From Hyphomicrobiales bacterium (GTDB lineage: Bacteria > Pseudomonadota > Alphaproteobacteria > Rhizobiales > Rhizobiaceae): DNA of 38,465 nucleotides. Positions 1-8,061 of the stretch are shown here, in pieces. The position numbers and the translations under genes were made by a program. The notes beneath the pieces were generated by a model. It was not told the DNA's origin, made no database searches, and worked only from the letters and a program-made list of their open reading frames with translations. The stretch lies in assembly GCA_017305925.1 (NCBI GenBank), contig JAFKJW010000195.1:1-38465 (forward strand), given 5' to 3'. Positions within the stretch are counted from its first letter, which is position 1. The number at the start of each line of letters is the position of its first letter.

Positions 1-572
1 GGGCACAACTCGAAGAAGCGCGACAGGAAGGCGATCATTTCCGGCACCTTCCAGATCATGTCCTTCAGATCGCCCTGCTGGCGGCGCGCGCCGTTCACGT
101 CGAGCCAGATGGCGCCGGAGGCCGGGTGGCCGATCCGGGCCGCCGGCACGACCGGGCCGCAGGGGCCCGACCTGTCGAAAGCCTTGGCGGTCTCCAAGGG
201 GCGCGCCAGCTTCTTGGCGTCCGCCTGAAGGTCGCGGCGCGTCATGTCGAGGGCGACGGCATAGCCGAAGACGTGGCCCGGCGCGTCCGCGACGGCGATA
301 TCGCGGCCGCCGCTCTTCAACGCCACGAGAAGCTCGATCTCGTGATGGACGTCGCTCGACGCGGCCGGATACGGAAATTCGGGACCGACAAAGACGCAAT
401 CCGGGTTCTTCTGGAAAAAGAAGGGCGGCTCGCGGTCGGGATCGTGCCCCATCTCGCGCGCATGGTCGGCATAGTTGCGGCCGACGCAATAGACCCGGCG
501 CAGCGGGAACATCTTGTCCGTGCCGGAAACCGGCAGTGCCGGGCGCTCCGCCGGCTCGATCACGAAATCCAC
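1..572 (-). CDS. Fumarylacetoacetate hydrolase (FAH) family protein, C-terminus beyond the window
   Basis: About 190 residues are visible on the minus strand; the gene runs off the left edge. The N-terminus carries the family's Tyr-Cys-Val-Gly-Arg-Asn-Tyr segment, followed by His-Glu-Ile-Glu-Leu, which supplies metal-binding acidic residues in FAH enzymes, and a Gly-Tyr-Ala-Val-Ala-Leu-Asp-Met-Thr stretch. The family hydrolyses C-C bonds in acylpyruvates or related diketo acids. The short N-terminus and layout look like the roughly 230-residue fumarylpyruvate-hydrolase type. I chose the GTG at 572; a TTG at 575 is equally possible because AAGGAG lies 7 nt before it. The neighbouring GST is divergent, and FAH and GST-type isomerases co-occur in gentisate-type pathways, but nothing here fixes the substrate. 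Confidence 0.85.
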   Translation of the reverse strand, partial: MDFVIEPAERPALPVSGTDKMFPLRRVYCVGRNYADHAREMGHDPDREPPFFFQKNPDCVFVGPEFPYPAASSDVHHEIELLVALKSGGRDIAVADAPGHVFGYAVALDMTRRDLQADAKKLARPLETAKAFDRSGPCGPVVPAARIGHPASGAIWLDVNGARRQQGDLKDMIWKVPEMIAFLSRFFELC

Positions 573-734
573 CAAGGTGACGCTCCTTCGCTTCCGGGAC
601 CGGACATCCCGCCCGTCCCGGGACGGACCTACGCCATTTCGGCGGCGATCGCCATCGGCGGGGACGGGAAAAGGGCCGATCTGCTATGCTTGCGGGACAC
701 GATGTGCCTGCCTGACGCGACGACGGAGACGCCC

Positions 735-1391
735 ATGCCCCTGAAGCTCTACTATCATCCCCTCGCCTCCTTCTGCTGGAAGGCCCTGATCGCGCTTTAC
801 GAGAACGCGGTGCCGTTCGAGCCGATCCTGGTCGATCTCGGCGAGGAGCGGTCCCGGGACGCCTTTCTCGCCGTCTATCCGATCGGAAAATTCCCGGTGA
901 TCAACCATGACGGACGCATCGTGCCGGGTTCGGCCAGCATCATCGAATATCTGTCGCTGCATTTCGAGGACCGGGCCGGGCTCGTCCCGCGCGACGCCGA
1001 GGCGGCGCTCGAAGCGCGCATCCAGGACCGCTTCTACGATGCCTATGTCCACGAGCAGATGCAGAAGATCGTGCTCGACCGGCTGCGGCCGCCGGGCGAA
1101 ACGGACCCGGCGGGCGTCGCCGCAGCGCGGGCGCAGATCCGGACCGCCTACGACGTGATCGAAAACGGCATGGCGTCCCGGCAATGGGCGTGCGGCGATG
1201 CCTTCACCATGGCCGACTGCGCCGCGGCGCCGGCCCTCTTCTACGCCAACAAGGTCGAAGGGCTGCAAGCCCGGCACGACACCGTCAAGGCATATCTGGA
1301 GCGCCTCAAGGCCCGCCCCTCCTTTGCCCGTGTCCTTCGCGAGGCAGAGCCCTATTTCAAGTTCTTTCCGGCCCGCGACGGCGACACCTGA
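735..1391 (+). CDS. Glutathione S-transferase family protein
   Basis: A 218-residue cytosolic GST. The N-terminal thioredoxin-like domain (about 1-80) starts with Lys-Leu-Tyr-Tyr-His-Pro and has Ser12 and Cys14 at the usual active-site position. The cis-proline loop Lys-Phe-Pro-Val-Ile is at 52-56, and Ser-Ala-Ser-Ile-Ile at 66-70 matches the glutathione gamma-glutamyl-binding turn. The C-terminal helical domain contains the Phe-Thr-Met-Ala-Asp-Cys segment typical of the family. The ATG at 735 has GGAG 8 nt upstream; the reading frame is open much further upstream, but that part overlaps the divergent FAH gene and is not conserved-looking. Substrate unknown. It could be a maleylpyruvate or maleylacetoacetate isomerase partner of the FAH protein, but the isomerase signature is not clear. 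Confidence 0.88.
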   Translation: MPLKLYYHPLASFCWKALIALYENAVPFEPILVDLGEERSRDAFLAVYPIGKFPVINHDGRIVPGSASIIEYLSLHFEDRAGLVPRDAEAALEARIQDRFYDAYVHEQMQKIVLDRLRPPGETDPAGVAAARAQIRTAYDVIENGMASRQWACGDAFTMADCAAAPALFYANKVEGLQARHDTVKAYLERLKARPSFARVLREAEPYFKFFPARDGDT

Positions 1392-1421
1392 CCGCCGGAC
1401 GGGCGACCCCGGAGCGCGCCG

Positions 1422-2270
1422 ATGCCGATCACCCTTTCCCATCCCGACAAGATCCTGTGGCCCGAAACCGGCCATACGAAGCGGGATTTGCTCGACCACT
1501 ACGAGGCGGTCTGGGCGCGGATGGAGCGCTACGTCACCGGGCGGCCGCTCAGCCTCGTCCGGGCACCGGACGGCGTCGACGGGCAGCGCTTCTTCCAGAA
1601 GCATGCCTCGAAGGGCATGAGCGAGGCGATCCGCGTCTCGACCGACCCGGAGGACGGCAGCGAGCTTCTGTCCATCGACGGCTTCGACGGCATGGCGGCG
1701 CTCGTCCAGATGGGCGTCGTGGAGGTCCATGTCTGGGGTGCGGCGCTCGACGCGCTCGACCGGCCGGACACGCTGGTGTTCGACCTCGACCCGGACGAAG
1801 GCCTCGATGCGGCGGCCGTGCGGGCAGCGGCGCTGGAGGTGCGCCGGCGGCTGGAGGGCGCCGGGCTGCGCTCGCTGGCCAAGGCCTCGGGCGGCAAGGG
1901 TTTCCATGTCGTGGTGCCGCTGAAACCCAAGGCGGACTGGGCGGCCGCGAGGACCTTCGCGCACGACCTCGCCCGCGCCATGGAGCAGTCCGACCCAAAG
2001 AAATATACCGCGACGCTCTCCAAGGCGGCGCGGCACGGCCGCGTCTTCATCGACTATCTGCGCAACGGCCGCGGCGCCACCGCCGTCGCGCCGTGGTCGA
2101 GCCGCGCCAGGGCGGCGGCGACGGTCGCGGTTCCGGTATCCTGGCAGGCGGTCGAGGACGGCGTCGGGCCGGCCGACGTCACGCTCGGCAGCAAGCGGCT
2201 CGACGCGGCCCTGAAGGCGCCGGACCCGTGGGCCGATTACGAGGGGCTGCGCACGGCGGTCCCGGAATGA
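1422..2270 (+). CDS. Stand-alone LigD-type DNA polymerase/primase domain (NHEJ)
   Basis: A 282-residue archaeo-eukaryotic primase-like polymerase of the LigD PolDom family, which fills gaps and adds ribonucleotides during bacterial non-homologous end joining. Visible catalytic features are Asp121 and Asp123 in Asp-Leu-Asp-Pro-Asp, the Ser-Gly-Gly-Lys-Gly-Phe-His motif at 156-162, and the third acidic residue Asp211 in Phe-Ile-Asp-Tyr-Leu-Arg-Asn. The Ala-Pro-Trp-Ser-Ser-Arg segment near 223-228 is also typical. The length fits a single polymerase domain; no ATP-dependent ligase, phosphoesterase or Ku gene is present in the window. It starts 31 nt after the GST stop on the same strand and is convergent with fucD. 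A free-standing PolDom beside a metabolic GST gene suggests it is used with a ligase or Ku encoded elsewhere. Confidence 0.92.
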   Translation: MPITLSHPDKILWPETGHTKRDLLDHYEAVWARMERYVTGRPLSLVRAPDGVDGQRFFQKHASKGMSEAIRVSTDPEDGSELLSIDGFDGMAALVQMGVVEVHVWGAALDALDRPDTLVFDLDPDEGLDAAAVRAAALEVRRRLEGAGLRSLAKASGGKGFHVVVPLKPKADWAAARTFAHDLARAMEQSDPKKYTATLSKAARHGRVFIDYLRNGRGATAVAPWSSRARAAATVAVPVSWQAVEDGVGPADVTLGSKRLDAALKAPDPWADYEGLRTAVPE

Positions 2271-2286
2271 CCGCCGCACACCGGGA

Positions 2287-3564
2287 TCATCCCTCGAAGG
2301 TGTAGGCCGCCCGCGACTGCGGCTTCATCTCGATGGAGAAGCCGGGCTGCCGCGGCGGCATGTAGGCGGCGTCGCGGATCACGCAGGGATCGAGGAAATG
2401 CTCGTGCAGGTGGTCGACATATTCGATCACCCGGCCCTCCTTGCTGCCCGAGACCGCCACGTAGTCGATCATCGACAGGTGCTGGACGTATTCGCACAGC
2501 CCGACGCCGCCGGCATGCGGCCAGACCGGCAGGCCGTATTTGGCGGCGATCAGCAGGACCGACAGCACCTCGTTCAGGCCGCCCATGCGGCAGGAATCGA
2601 TCTGCACGATATCGATCGCGCCCTCGGCGATGAACTGCTTGAACATGATGCGGTTCTGGCACATCTCGCCGGTCGCCACCTTCATCGGCGCGACCGCCCG
2701 GCGGATCTTGCGATGGCCGGCGATGTCGTCGGGGCTGGTCGGCTCCTCGATGAAGAAGGGTTTCGCGAAAGCGAGCTTCTCCAGCCAGGCGATCGCCTGG
2801 CCGACCTCCCAGACCTGGTTGGCGTCGATCATCAAATAGCGGTCCCAGCCGATGATCTCGCGCACGATGGTAAGCCGGCGGATGTCGTCGTCGAGGTCGC
2901 GGCCGACCTTCATCTTGATGTGGTTGAAGCCGGCGTCGACGGCCTCCCCGCACAGACGCCGCAGCTTGTCCTCCGGATAGCCGAGCCATCCGGCCGAGGT
3001 GGTGTAGCAGGCATAGCCCTCTTTCTCGAGCGTGGCGATGCGCTCGGCCTTGCCGGGCTCGGCCTTCCTGAGGAGCGCCAGCGCCTCGTCCGGCGTCAGC
3101 ACGTCCGTCAGGTAGCGGAAATCGACAATGCGGACGATCTCCTCCGGGCTCATATCGGCGACCAGCCGCCACACCGGCTTGCCCGCCTCCTTGGCCCACA
3201 GGTCCCACACGGCATTCACCACCGCGCCGACGGCAAGGTGCATGGCGCCCTTGTCCGGCCCGATCCAGCGCAACTGGCTGTCGCCGGTGACGTGGCGCCA
3301 GAAGCGGCCCGGATCCTCCTTCACCCAGTCGAGGTCGAGTCCGACGACGAGGTGCCGCATGGCCTCGATCGCCTTGCAGCAGATGTCGTTGCCGCGCCCG
3401 ATGGTGAAGGTGAGCCCGTGGCCCTTCAGTCCCGCCTTGTCGGTCTTCAGGATGACGTAGGCGGCCGAATAGTCCGGATCGGGGTTCATGGCGTCGGAGC
3501 CGTCGAGGCTCTGCGACGTCGGGAAGCGCAGGTCGAAGGTGGAAAGATCGGTGATGCGGGTCAT
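2287..3564 (-). CDS. fucD: L-fuconate dehydratase (enolase superfamily)
   Basis: A 425-residue enolase-superfamily enzyme that dehydrates L-fuconate to 2-keto-3-deoxy-L-fuconate in the non-phosphorylating L-fucose pathway. The N-terminus reads Phe-Asp-Leu-Arg-Phe-Pro-Thr-Ser with a following Gly-Ser-Asp-Ala-Met. Catalytic residues are visible in order: Lys217-Met-Lys219, metal ligands Asp247, Glu273 and Glu300, and the Asp323/His350 dyad. These fall one residue before the numbering I recall for the characterised Xanthomonas enzyme, so the alignment is close to full length. It is the last gene of a minus-strand operon and follows a BDH2-like SDR by 9 nt. The SDR and mutarotase neighbours support a fucose-type pathway. 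Other L-sugar acids of the same stereochemistry (for example L-galactonate) may also be used. Confidence 0.95.
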   Translation of the reverse strand: MTRITDLSTFDLRFPTSQSLDGSDAMNPDPDYSAAYVILKTDKAGLKGHGLTFTIGRGNDICCKAIEAMRHLVVGLDLDWVKEDPGRFWRHVTGDSQLRWIGPDKGAMHLAVGAVVNAVWDLWAKEAGKPVWRLVADMSPEEIVRIVDFRYLTDVLTPDEALALLRKAEPGKAERIATLEKEGYACYTTSAGWLGYPEDKLRRLCGEAVDAGFNHIKMKVGRDLDDDIRRLTIVREIIGWDRYLMIDANQVWEVGQAIAWLEKLAFAKPFFIEEPTSPDDIAGHRKIRRAVAPMKVATGEMCQNRIMFKQFIAEGAIDIVQIDSCRMGGLNEVLSVLLIAAKYGLPVWPHAGGVGLCEYVQHLSMIDYVAVSGSKEGRVIEYVDHLHEHFLDPCVIRDAAYMPPRQPGFSIEMKPQSRAAYTFEG

Positions 3565-3573
3565 GCCGGACCT

Positions 3574-4305
3574 CTATATCGTCCAGCCGCCGTCGATGGC
3601 ATAGGCTTGGCCGGTCGTGTAGGTGGCGCCGGCCAGATAGACGGCGAGGTCGGCGATCTCCTCCGGCGTGCCGAGGCGGCCCATCGGCTGGCGGGCGATG
3701 AAGGCGGCGCGCGCCGTGTCGTAGTCGCCCTGCGCGCGCATCCGGTCGTCGAGCGAGGGGCTCTCCACCGTGCCGGGGCAGATGCAGTTGCAGCGGATGC
3801 CCTGGCCGACATAGTCGGCGGCGACCGACTTGGTGAGGCCGACGACGGCGGCCTTGGTGACGCCGTAGGCGAAGCGGTTGGGCACGCCCTTCACGCTGCC
3901 CGCCACGGGCGCGATGTTGACGATGGCGCCGCCGCCGTCCTTCAGCATGCCGGGCAGGACGGCGCGGATCGTGCGGATCATCGAGCGGACGTTGAGGTTC
4001 ACCGCGAAGTCGAAATCCTCGTCCTTCATGTCGAGGATCGTTCCGGCATGGACGAAGCCGGCGCAGTTCGCGAGCACGTCAATCCGGCCGATCCCGGCGA
4101 CAAGGGCGTTCACCGCCTCGTCGGAAAGCACGTCCAGCTTGACGGTCCGGATGTTCGGCTCGCGGTCGATCTCGGAGAGGCGGACGAGATTGATGTCCGT
4201 CGCATGGACGTTAGCGCCGGCGCGCGCGAAGGCCAGCGCGATGGCGCGGCCGATACCCTGGGCGGCGGCGGTGACGAGGACGGTCTTTCCGGTGAAATCT
4301 GTCAT
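3574..4305 (-). CDS. SDR family oxidoreductase, BDH2-like, probable 2-keto-3-deoxy-L-fuconate dehydrogenase
   Basis: A 243-residue short-chain dehydrogenase. The ATG at 4305 is chosen because AAAGG lies 7 nt upstream and the protein then starts directly before the Rossmann fold; an in-frame ATG at 4341 would add 12 residues. The nucleotide motif Thr-Ala-Ala-Ala-Gln-Gly-Ile-Gly is at 12-19, Tyr147 and Lys151 form the YxxxK pair, and the Asn-Leu-Asn-Val-Arg-Ser-Met segment holds the active-site Asn. The sequence resembles human BDH2/DHRS6 through most of its length. In bacterial fucose operons such enzymes oxidise 2-keto-3-deoxy-L-fuconate to the 2,4-diketo acid, which fits its place next to fucD. 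Odd point: the catalytic Ser expected at 133 is Pro and residue 132 is Ala. Confidence 0.9.
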   Translation of the reverse strand: MTDFTGKTVLVTAAAQGIGRAIALAFARAGANVHATDINLVRLSEIDREPNIRTVKLDVLSDEAVNALVAGIGRIDVLANCAGFVHAGTILDMKDEDFDFAVNLNVRSMIRTIRAVLPGMLKDGGGAIVNIAPVAGSVKGVPNRFAYGVTKAAVVGLTKSVAADYVGQGIRCNCICPGTVESPSLDDRMRAQGDYDTARAAFIARQPMGRLGTPEEIADLAVYLAGATYTTGQAYAIDGGWTI

Positions 4306-4344
4306 GACGATGCCTTTCGTGGGGCCACTTTCGGGAGACATGCT

Positions 4345-4677
4345 TTAGTCGACATGGAAGACCTCTTCCATCCCGGCCCACCATTCGCCCTCCTTGCGGG
4401 TGGCGAGCGGCGCCTGCATCGGCGAGCAGACAGCCCACCATTCCCGCGTCTTCGGATCGGCGGCCATCCTGGCCATATCGGCAGCATAGTCCGTGCCGTG
4501 ATACTCGAAACAGGCGAAGAGCAGGTTCTCCGGCTCCCGCAGGAAGATGGTGTAGTTGCGGATGTTGCATTTCGCGATCGTGTCCAGCACCTCCGGCCAG
4601 ACCGCGGCGTGGATGCGCTTGTACTCCGCGATCGCCTCGGGCCTGATGCCGAGGACGAAACCCATGCGCTGCATCAT
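4345..4677 (-). CDS. L-rhamnose/L-fucose mutarotase family protein
   Basis: A 110-residue protein of the RhaM-like mutarotase family (PF05336), which interconverts alpha and beta anomers of 6-deoxy-L-sugars so that the dehydrogenase receives the right anomer. The family core Arg-Ile-His-Ala-Ala-Val-Trp-Pro-Glu-Val is present, followed by Asn-Ile-Arg-Asn-Tyr-Thr-Ile-Phe and Glu-Trp-Trp near position 78. Two consecutive ATGs (4677 and 4674) are possible starts; with the second, the active-site Tyr and His fall at 18 and 22 as I recall for E. coli RhaM. GGAG precedes by 5-8 nt. It lies between an acid-sugar dehydratase and the SDR in one operon. In this context L-fucose is the more likely sugar than L-rhamnose. 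Confidence 0.9.
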   Translation of the reverse strand: MMQRMGFVLGIRPEAIAEYKRIHAAVWPEVLDTIAKCNIRNYTIFLREPENLLFACFEYHGTDYAADMARMAADPKTREWWAVCSPMQAPLATRKEGEWWAGMEEVFHVD

Positions 4678-4691
4678 ATCTTCTCCCTGCT

Positions 4692-5804
4692 CTACGCCGT
4701 GACGGTACGGGTGAATTCGGCGAGGGATACCTTCCTCACCTTGTCCCAGTCCCAGTCGATGCCGATGCCGGGCTCGGCCGGCGCATAACCGAAGCCGTCG
4801 GCGATCCGCATGTGCCGGCCGGTCAGCTCGTCGAGCTGGGGAATATACTCCACATATTTGCCGTTCTGTACGGCGCAGACCAGGCTGACATGCAGTTCCA
4901 TCAGGAAATGCGGGCAGACCGGCATGTCGAAGGCTTCCGCCGCGTGCGCTACCTTCAGCCACGGCGTGATGCCGCCGATGCGCCCGACATCGACCTGAAC
5001 GATGCTGCATCCGCCCTTCTGCATGTATTCGCGGAAATGCCGGATCGAATAGAGCGACTCGCCGACGGCGATCGGCGTCGGGGTGGAGCGGGAGAGGCGG
5101 ACATGGCCGTCGATATCGTCGGCCGGCAGCGGCTCCTCGAGCCAGGCGAGGTCGAGTTCCCTGAGCCGCCCCGCCCGGCGTATCGCCTCGTCGACGGCAA
5201 AGCCCTGGTTGCAGTCCGTCATGATCTCGTAGCCGTCGCCGACCGCCTTGCGCACCGCGGCTAGGCGGGCGAAATCCTCCGCGCCGGTCGGCTTGCCGAT
5301 CTTCACCTTGGAACCGCGAAAGCCCTTTTCCTTCGCCCGGAGCGCATCGTCCACCAGCGCTTCCGGCGCGATGTGCAGCCAGCCGCCCTCGGTCGTGTAG
5401 AGCGGCGCCTTGTCGCGCGCGCCGCCCGCCAGCTTCCAGAGCGGCAGGCCCTGCTTCTTCGCCCGCAGGTCCCAGAGCGCGGTGTCGATCGCGCAGAGCG
5501 CGATCGCCGTGATCGCGCCGATGGTCGTGGCGTGGGTGGCGAACTCCAGTTCGTGCCAGATCGCCTCGATCCTGTCCGCGTCGCGGCCGATCAGGCGCGG
5601 CGCCAGATGGTCCGCCAGCAGGCGCATGACGGAGGAGCCGCCGGTGCCGATCGTGTAGGAATAGCCCGTCCCCGTCGCCCCGTCGGAATCGGTGATCGTG
5701 ACGATCGGCGTTTCCTGGCTGACGAAACTCTGGATGGCGTCGGTGCGCACGACCTTCGGCACGAGGTCGACCATCCTGAGCTCGACTTTCTCAATTCTCG
5801 CCAT
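4692..5804 (-). CDS. Mandelate racemase/muconate lactonizing enzyme family acid-sugar dehydratase
   Basis: A 370-residue enolase-superfamily member of the MR subgroup. The N-terminal capping domain spans about 1-120 and the barrel carries Lys166-Val-Lys168, metal ligands Asp197, Glu223 and Glu249, and the general base pair Asp272/His299. This set of residues in known relatives dehydrates sugar acids such as galactarate, talarate, gluconate or lyxonate by abstracting the proton next to the carboxylate. Substrate cannot be read from sequence. It is separated by only 2 nt from the upstream mannitol-dehydrogenase-family gene and by 14 nt from the mutarotase. GGAG stands 7 nt before the ATG. It is clearly distinct from fucD, so the operon holds two non-redundant sugar-acid dehydratases. 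Confidence 0.93.
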   Translation of the reverse strand: MARIEKVELRMVDLVPKVVRTDAIQSFVSQETPIVTITDSDGATGTGYSYTIGTGGSSVMRLLADHLAPRLIGRDADRIEAIWHELEFATHATTIGAITAIALCAIDTALWDLRAKKQGLPLWKLAGGARDKAPLYTTEGGWLHIAPEALVDDALRAKEKGFRGSKVKIGKPTGAEDFARLAAVRKAVGDGYEIMTDCNQGFAVDEAIRRAGRLRELDLAWLEEPLPADDIDGHVRLSRSTPTPIAVGESLYSIRHFREYMQKGGCSIVQVDVGRIGGITPWLKVAHAAEAFDMPVCPHFLMELHVSLVCAVQNGKYVEYIPQLDELTGRHMRIADGFGYAPAEPGIGIDWDWDKVRKVSLAEFTRTVTA

Positions 5805-5806
5805 GT

Positions 5807-7303
5807 CTATGCTCCCACGCGTTCGGCCAGCGCGCCGAGCGCGCCGAGCCGCATGATGTCACCCAGCGCATCGCGAAGCGCGACGGCAAAGGCCGTATTC
5901 CTGGGCAGGTCGTCCCCGAACACGGCCGGGAAACGAAGGAACGCCTCGACCGTGGCGGCCGCGCCGGCCCCGGCCTCCGGCTTGCCGGGCCATCGTTCAT
6001 AGCCGGGATCGTTGACCGAAAAAGGCTTCCCGGCGTCGTCCACGCCGCCGCAGGAGCGTATCCACAGCGCCACGACGAAGACCAGCGCATCGGCCGCCTG
6101 CCCCGCGGCCAGCCGCGCTCGCAGCGGTTCCAGCAGGCGCTGCGGCACTTTCAGGCTGGCGTCGGTGGCGATCTGCGCGGTCTTGTGGGGCAGCGCCGGG
6201 TTGGCGAAGCGCGGCAGGAGCTTGCCGCGATATTCCGCCGAGACCTGCGGGTCGATGCGAAGCGTCGCCTCCGATTCGTCCCACAGCCGCTCAAGGAAGC
6301 GCCGCACCAGCGGATGCCCGACCGCCTCGGGCACGGTCTCGAAGCCGGCCAGGCGGCCGAGGGCTGCGATCGCCGTATGGGCGCCGTTGAGCAGCCTGAG
6401 CTTCATGTGCTCGTAAGGTTCGACATCGGCCACGAAGCGCACGCCGCTCGCCTCGAAGGGCGGACGGCCGCGCGGAAAGCGATCCTCGACGATCCAGTCG
6501 AAGGCCGGCTCGGCCACGACCGGCCATGCGTCGCGCGCGCCGAGCGCCGCGTCGATCGCCTCGCGGTCGGCATCGGTCGTGCCCGGCACGATGCGGTCCA
6601 CCATGGAGGAGGCGAAGGCGACATTGTCCCCGATCCAGTCCGCCAGGGCGGGCTCCTTGCGGCGGGAGAACTCGGTGAGCGCCTTGCGTAGCGTCTCTCC
6701 GTTCTTCGGCAGGTTGTCGCACGGGATCAGCGTGACCGGCGGCGCGCCCTCAGCCCTGCGGCGGCGCAGCCCCTCGAAAAGAAAGCCCAGCGCCGACACC
6801 GGAGGACCTTCCGTCCCGAGATCGGCGCGGATGGCCGGATCGCCGCCGTCGAGGCGGCCGGCCGCGATGTCGAAGCCGTAGCCCTTTTCCGTGATGGTCA
6901 GCGTGACGATGCGCGTTTGCGGCGCCGCCAGCGCGGCAATGAGGACTTCCGGCTCCTCGGGCGCGACGATGATGCGCTTGATCGATCCGATCACCCGCAG
7001 GGCGGGACGGCTCGATCCGTCGCGCAGCGCGAAGGTGTAGAGGCAGTCCTGCGGGGCCAGCGCGTCGCGCGTGGCTGCGCTGCGCAGCGATGCCGCGACG
7101 ATGCCCCAGCCGGTTTCGCCGCGTCCCAGCGCGTCGTCGGCGAAGACCGCCTGATGGGCGCGGTGAAAGGCACCGACACCGAGATGCACGATGCCCGCCG
7201 TCACCTTGCCGCGGTCGTAAGCCGGGCGGGCGACGGCGGCGGGCAGGACCGGCAGCACCGCGTCCGAAAGGCGCGGCAGGGGAATTGAAGCGGGCGCACT
7301 CAT
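5807..7303 (-). CDS. Mannitol dehydrogenase family oxidoreductase (fructuronate reductase/polyol dehydrogenase type)
   Basis: A 498-residue NAD(P)-dependent polyol-specific long-chain dehydrogenase. The signature His-Leu-Gly-Val-Gly-Ala-Phe-His-Arg-Ala-His-Gln lies at 40-51. The catalytic cluster Lys301, Asn306 and His309 sits in Lys-Leu-Arg-Leu-Leu-Asn-Gly-Ala-His, a constant offset of six from the numbering I recall for Pseudomonas mannitol dehydrogenase. Family members oxidise mannitol or arabinitol or reduce fructuronate and tagaturonate. The ATG at 7303 overlaps the stop of the upstream SDR as ATGA, so translation is likely coupled. The gene precedes two acid-sugar dehydratases, so a uronate or aldonate reaction is as plausible as a polyol one. 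Substrate not determined. Confidence 0.92.
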   Translation of the reverse strand: MSAPASIPLPRLSDAVLPVLPAAVARPAYDRGKVTAGIVHLGVGAFHRAHQAVFADDALGRGETGWGIVAASLRSAATRDALAPQDCLYTFALRDGSSRPALRVIGSIKRIIVAPEEPEVLIAALAAPQTRIVTLTITEKGYGFDIAAGRLDGGDPAIRADLGTEGPPVSALGFLFEGLRRRRAEGAPPVTLIPCDNLPKNGETLRKALTEFSRRKEPALADWIGDNVAFASSMVDRIVPGTTDADREAIDAALGARDAWPVVAEPAFDWIVEDRFPRGRPPFEASGVRFVADVEPYEHMKLRLLNGAHTAIAALGRLAGFETVPEAVGHPLVRRFLERLWDESEATLRIDPQVSAEYRGKLLPRFANPALPHKTAQIATDASLKVPQRLLEPLRARLAAGQAADALVFVVALWIRSCGGVDDAGKPFSVNDPGYERWPGKPEAGAGAAATVEAFLRFPAVFGDDLPRNTAFAVALRDALGDIMRLGALGALAERVGA

Positions 7304-8040
7304 CCGAACTGCAACCCGCCGTTCATGTCGATCACCGTGCCGGTCATGAAGCCGGAAAGCGGCGAGGCGAGGAAGCGCACGGCATGCGCCACCTCCTCCG
7401 GCTCGCAGAACCGGCCGACCGGAATGGCGGCGAGCTGGCGCTGCCGGTCCTCCTCGGAGAGCTGCTCCATGATCATGGGCGAGACGACATAGGCCGGCGC
7501 GATCGCATTGGCCGTGATGCCCGCCGGCGCCAGCTCGCGCGCGGAGGAATAGGTGAGCCCCACCAGCGCGGCCTTCGACACCGAATAGGCGGTTCCCGCC
7601 GTCAGCCCGCCCGACTTCCAGGCATAGGAGGCGATGTTGACCAGCCTGCCCCACCCGGCTTCCTTCATGGCCGGCACGACCGCCTGGGTGAGCAGCAGCG
7701 CGGCGTCGAGGTTCACCGCCATGAGGCCGCGCCATTCCTCGAGCGTCGTGGCAGCGAGCTTGTGCGGCGACAGCACGCCGGCATTGTTGACGAGCACGTC
7801 GACGCGGCCGCGCCGCGCGATCGCCGACTGCGCCGCCGCCCGCAGCGCCGAGGCATCGGCAAGATCGACGCCGACCGGCTCGCACGCCGCGCCCACGGCG
7901 TCCGCAAGCTTCTCCACGGCGCCGAGGTCCCTGTCGAAGGCGAGCACATGCGCGCCGGCAGCCGCCAGCGTCGTCACGATGGCGCGGCCGATGCCGCCGC
8001 CCGCGCCCGTCACAAGGGCGGTCCTGCCGCTCAACTCCAT
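7300..8040 (-). CDS. SDR family NAD(P)-dependent oxidoreductase
   Basis: A 246-residue classical short-chain dehydrogenase. Thr-Gly-Ala-Gly-Gly-Gly-Ile-Gly is at 11-18, Asn-Asn-Ala-Gly at 85-88, Asn110 stabilises the central sheet, and the active site Ser138, Tyr152 and Lys156 is complete. The C-terminal Asn-Gly-Gly-Leu-Gln-Phe-Gly is the usual FabG-like ending. It follows the GntR regulator by 21 nt and overlaps the mannitol-dehydrogenase-family gene by 4 bp. In this operon it may be the sugar (L-fucose-type) dehydrogenase that feeds lactone to the pathway, or a keto-sugar-acid reductase. That is inference from context only; family sequence does not give the substrate. Confidence 0.92.
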   Translation of the reverse strand: MELSGRTALVTGAGGGIGRAIVTTLAAAGAHVLAFDRDLGAVEKLADAVGAACEPVGVDLADASALRAAAQSAIARRGRVDVLVNNAGVLSPHKLAATTLEEWRGLMAVNLDAALLLTQAVVPAMKEAGWGRLVNIASYAWKSGGLTAGTAYSVSKAALVGLTYSSARELAPAGITANAIAPAYVVSPMIMEQLSEEDRQRQLAAIPVGRFCEPEEVAHAVRFLASPLSGFMTGTVIDMNGGLQFG

Positions 8041-8061
8041 GCGCGTTTCCTCCAGCCGATC

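Noticed and set aside
1-572. FAH-family protein as the missing 2,4-diketo-3-deoxy-L-fuconate hydrolase
   Set aside because: Those hydrolases are longer with a different N-terminus, and this gene is separated from the fucose operon by two plus-strand genes. It resembles the shorter fumarylpyruvate type.
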